DNA of 64,000 nt from Mesostigma viride. Taxonomy: Eukaryota; Streptophyta; Mesostigmatophyceae; Mesostigmatales; Mesostigmataceae. The translations under genes were made by a program, and so were the position numbers. The stretch spans positions 55,001 through 119,000 of the forward strand of contig RPFO01001044.1 of assembly GCA_009746045.1 (NCBI GenBank), in the 5' to 3' direction. The notes under the pieces were generated by a model that made no database searches, was not told where the DNA came from, and saw nothing but the letters and a program-made list of their open reading frames with translations. Below are positions 63,849 through 64,000 of the stretch, in pieces. Numbering within the stretch: the first letter of the stretch is position 1; each line of letters opens with the position of its first letter.

Positions 63849-64000
63849 ATGGCGACACGCTTCCTTGGTGTAGATGTAGTCGAAGAAGACGACGACGTGC
63901 CGGTGGTCAAAGGCGGCTTGAGAGGGGCTCGTCCGCCTCCTATTCACGCCGCGAAGGTGATCATCGACACGGGCGGGCCGGGCGACGACCTCTTCGACAT
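63849..64000 (+). CDS. Partial gene running off the window
   Basis: An ATG at 63,849, some 25 nt after a TATA-like atatatg, opens a frame that stays open to the window end (50 codons). It begins MATRFLGVDVVEEDDDVPVV and is acidic then Gly/Pro/Arg-rich. Product unknown. Confidence 0.6.
   Translation, partial: MATRFLGVDVVEEDDDVPVVKGGLRGARPPPIHAAKVIIDTGGPGDDLFD

Overview
The window reads as eukaryotic nuclear DNA that carries a piece of a large nucleocytoplasmic DNA virus (NCLDV-like, probably an endogenous copy in a protist or alga), with two young retrotransposons inside it. Bases 1 to about 11,177 look like host sequence: microsatellites, many short tandem repeats, no convincing compact gene. 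From 11,178 onwards genes are dense, mostly intronless and on both strands. They encode families typical of giant viruses: a KilA-N protein, a small membrane protein of a type widespread in NCLDVs, a repeated short Cys/His finger family, F-box-like proteins, a U-box-like protein, a SprT-like protease, a J-domain protein, a GT14-like glycosyltransferase and a tRNA-Ile(UAU).

Layout. (1) 1-11,177: host-like repeats. (2) 11,178-33,160: a palindrome with two arms of about 6.9 kb and no spacer, centred between 18,074 and 18,075. Each arm carries the same four genes: a chromodomain-like protein, an F-box-like protein, a CxxC-rich protein and a spliced RING/TRAF-finger protein. Three of the four genes in the left arm carry frameshifts. 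The right arm is clean except for an 8.2 kb Ty1/copia-like LTR retrotransposon (21,250-29,423) that splits the CxxC gene and is flanked by a 5-bp target duplication. (3) 33,161-41,040: further genes with the same promoter style (TATA box usually 70-90 nt before the ATG, preceded by arrays of CCACGGGG/CCCCGTGG and GTTACG boxes), plus a 1.3 kb non-coding inverted-repeat region at 38.5-39.85 kb. (4) 41,044-64,000: more compact and AT-richer genes, often with an AT-rich box close to the ATG, the tRNA gene and most Cys/His-finger genes. A DIRS-type tyrosine-recombinase retrotransposon (55,908-61,296) with split direct repeats A1-B1-A2-B2 interrupts one of these genes.

The F-box-like protein of the palindrome and the one at 44,035 share a distinctive N-terminus, which ties the palindrome and the right-hand region to one source. 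Both retrotransposons have nearly identical repeats and sit inside viral-type coding sequence, so they inserted recently, after the viral DNA was exposed to a host nucleus. Several frameshifts fall in C, G or A runs. They may be decay or homopolymer errors in the sequence, and they should be checked before any gene is called dead. All functions are assigned by reading motifs; no database search was possible.
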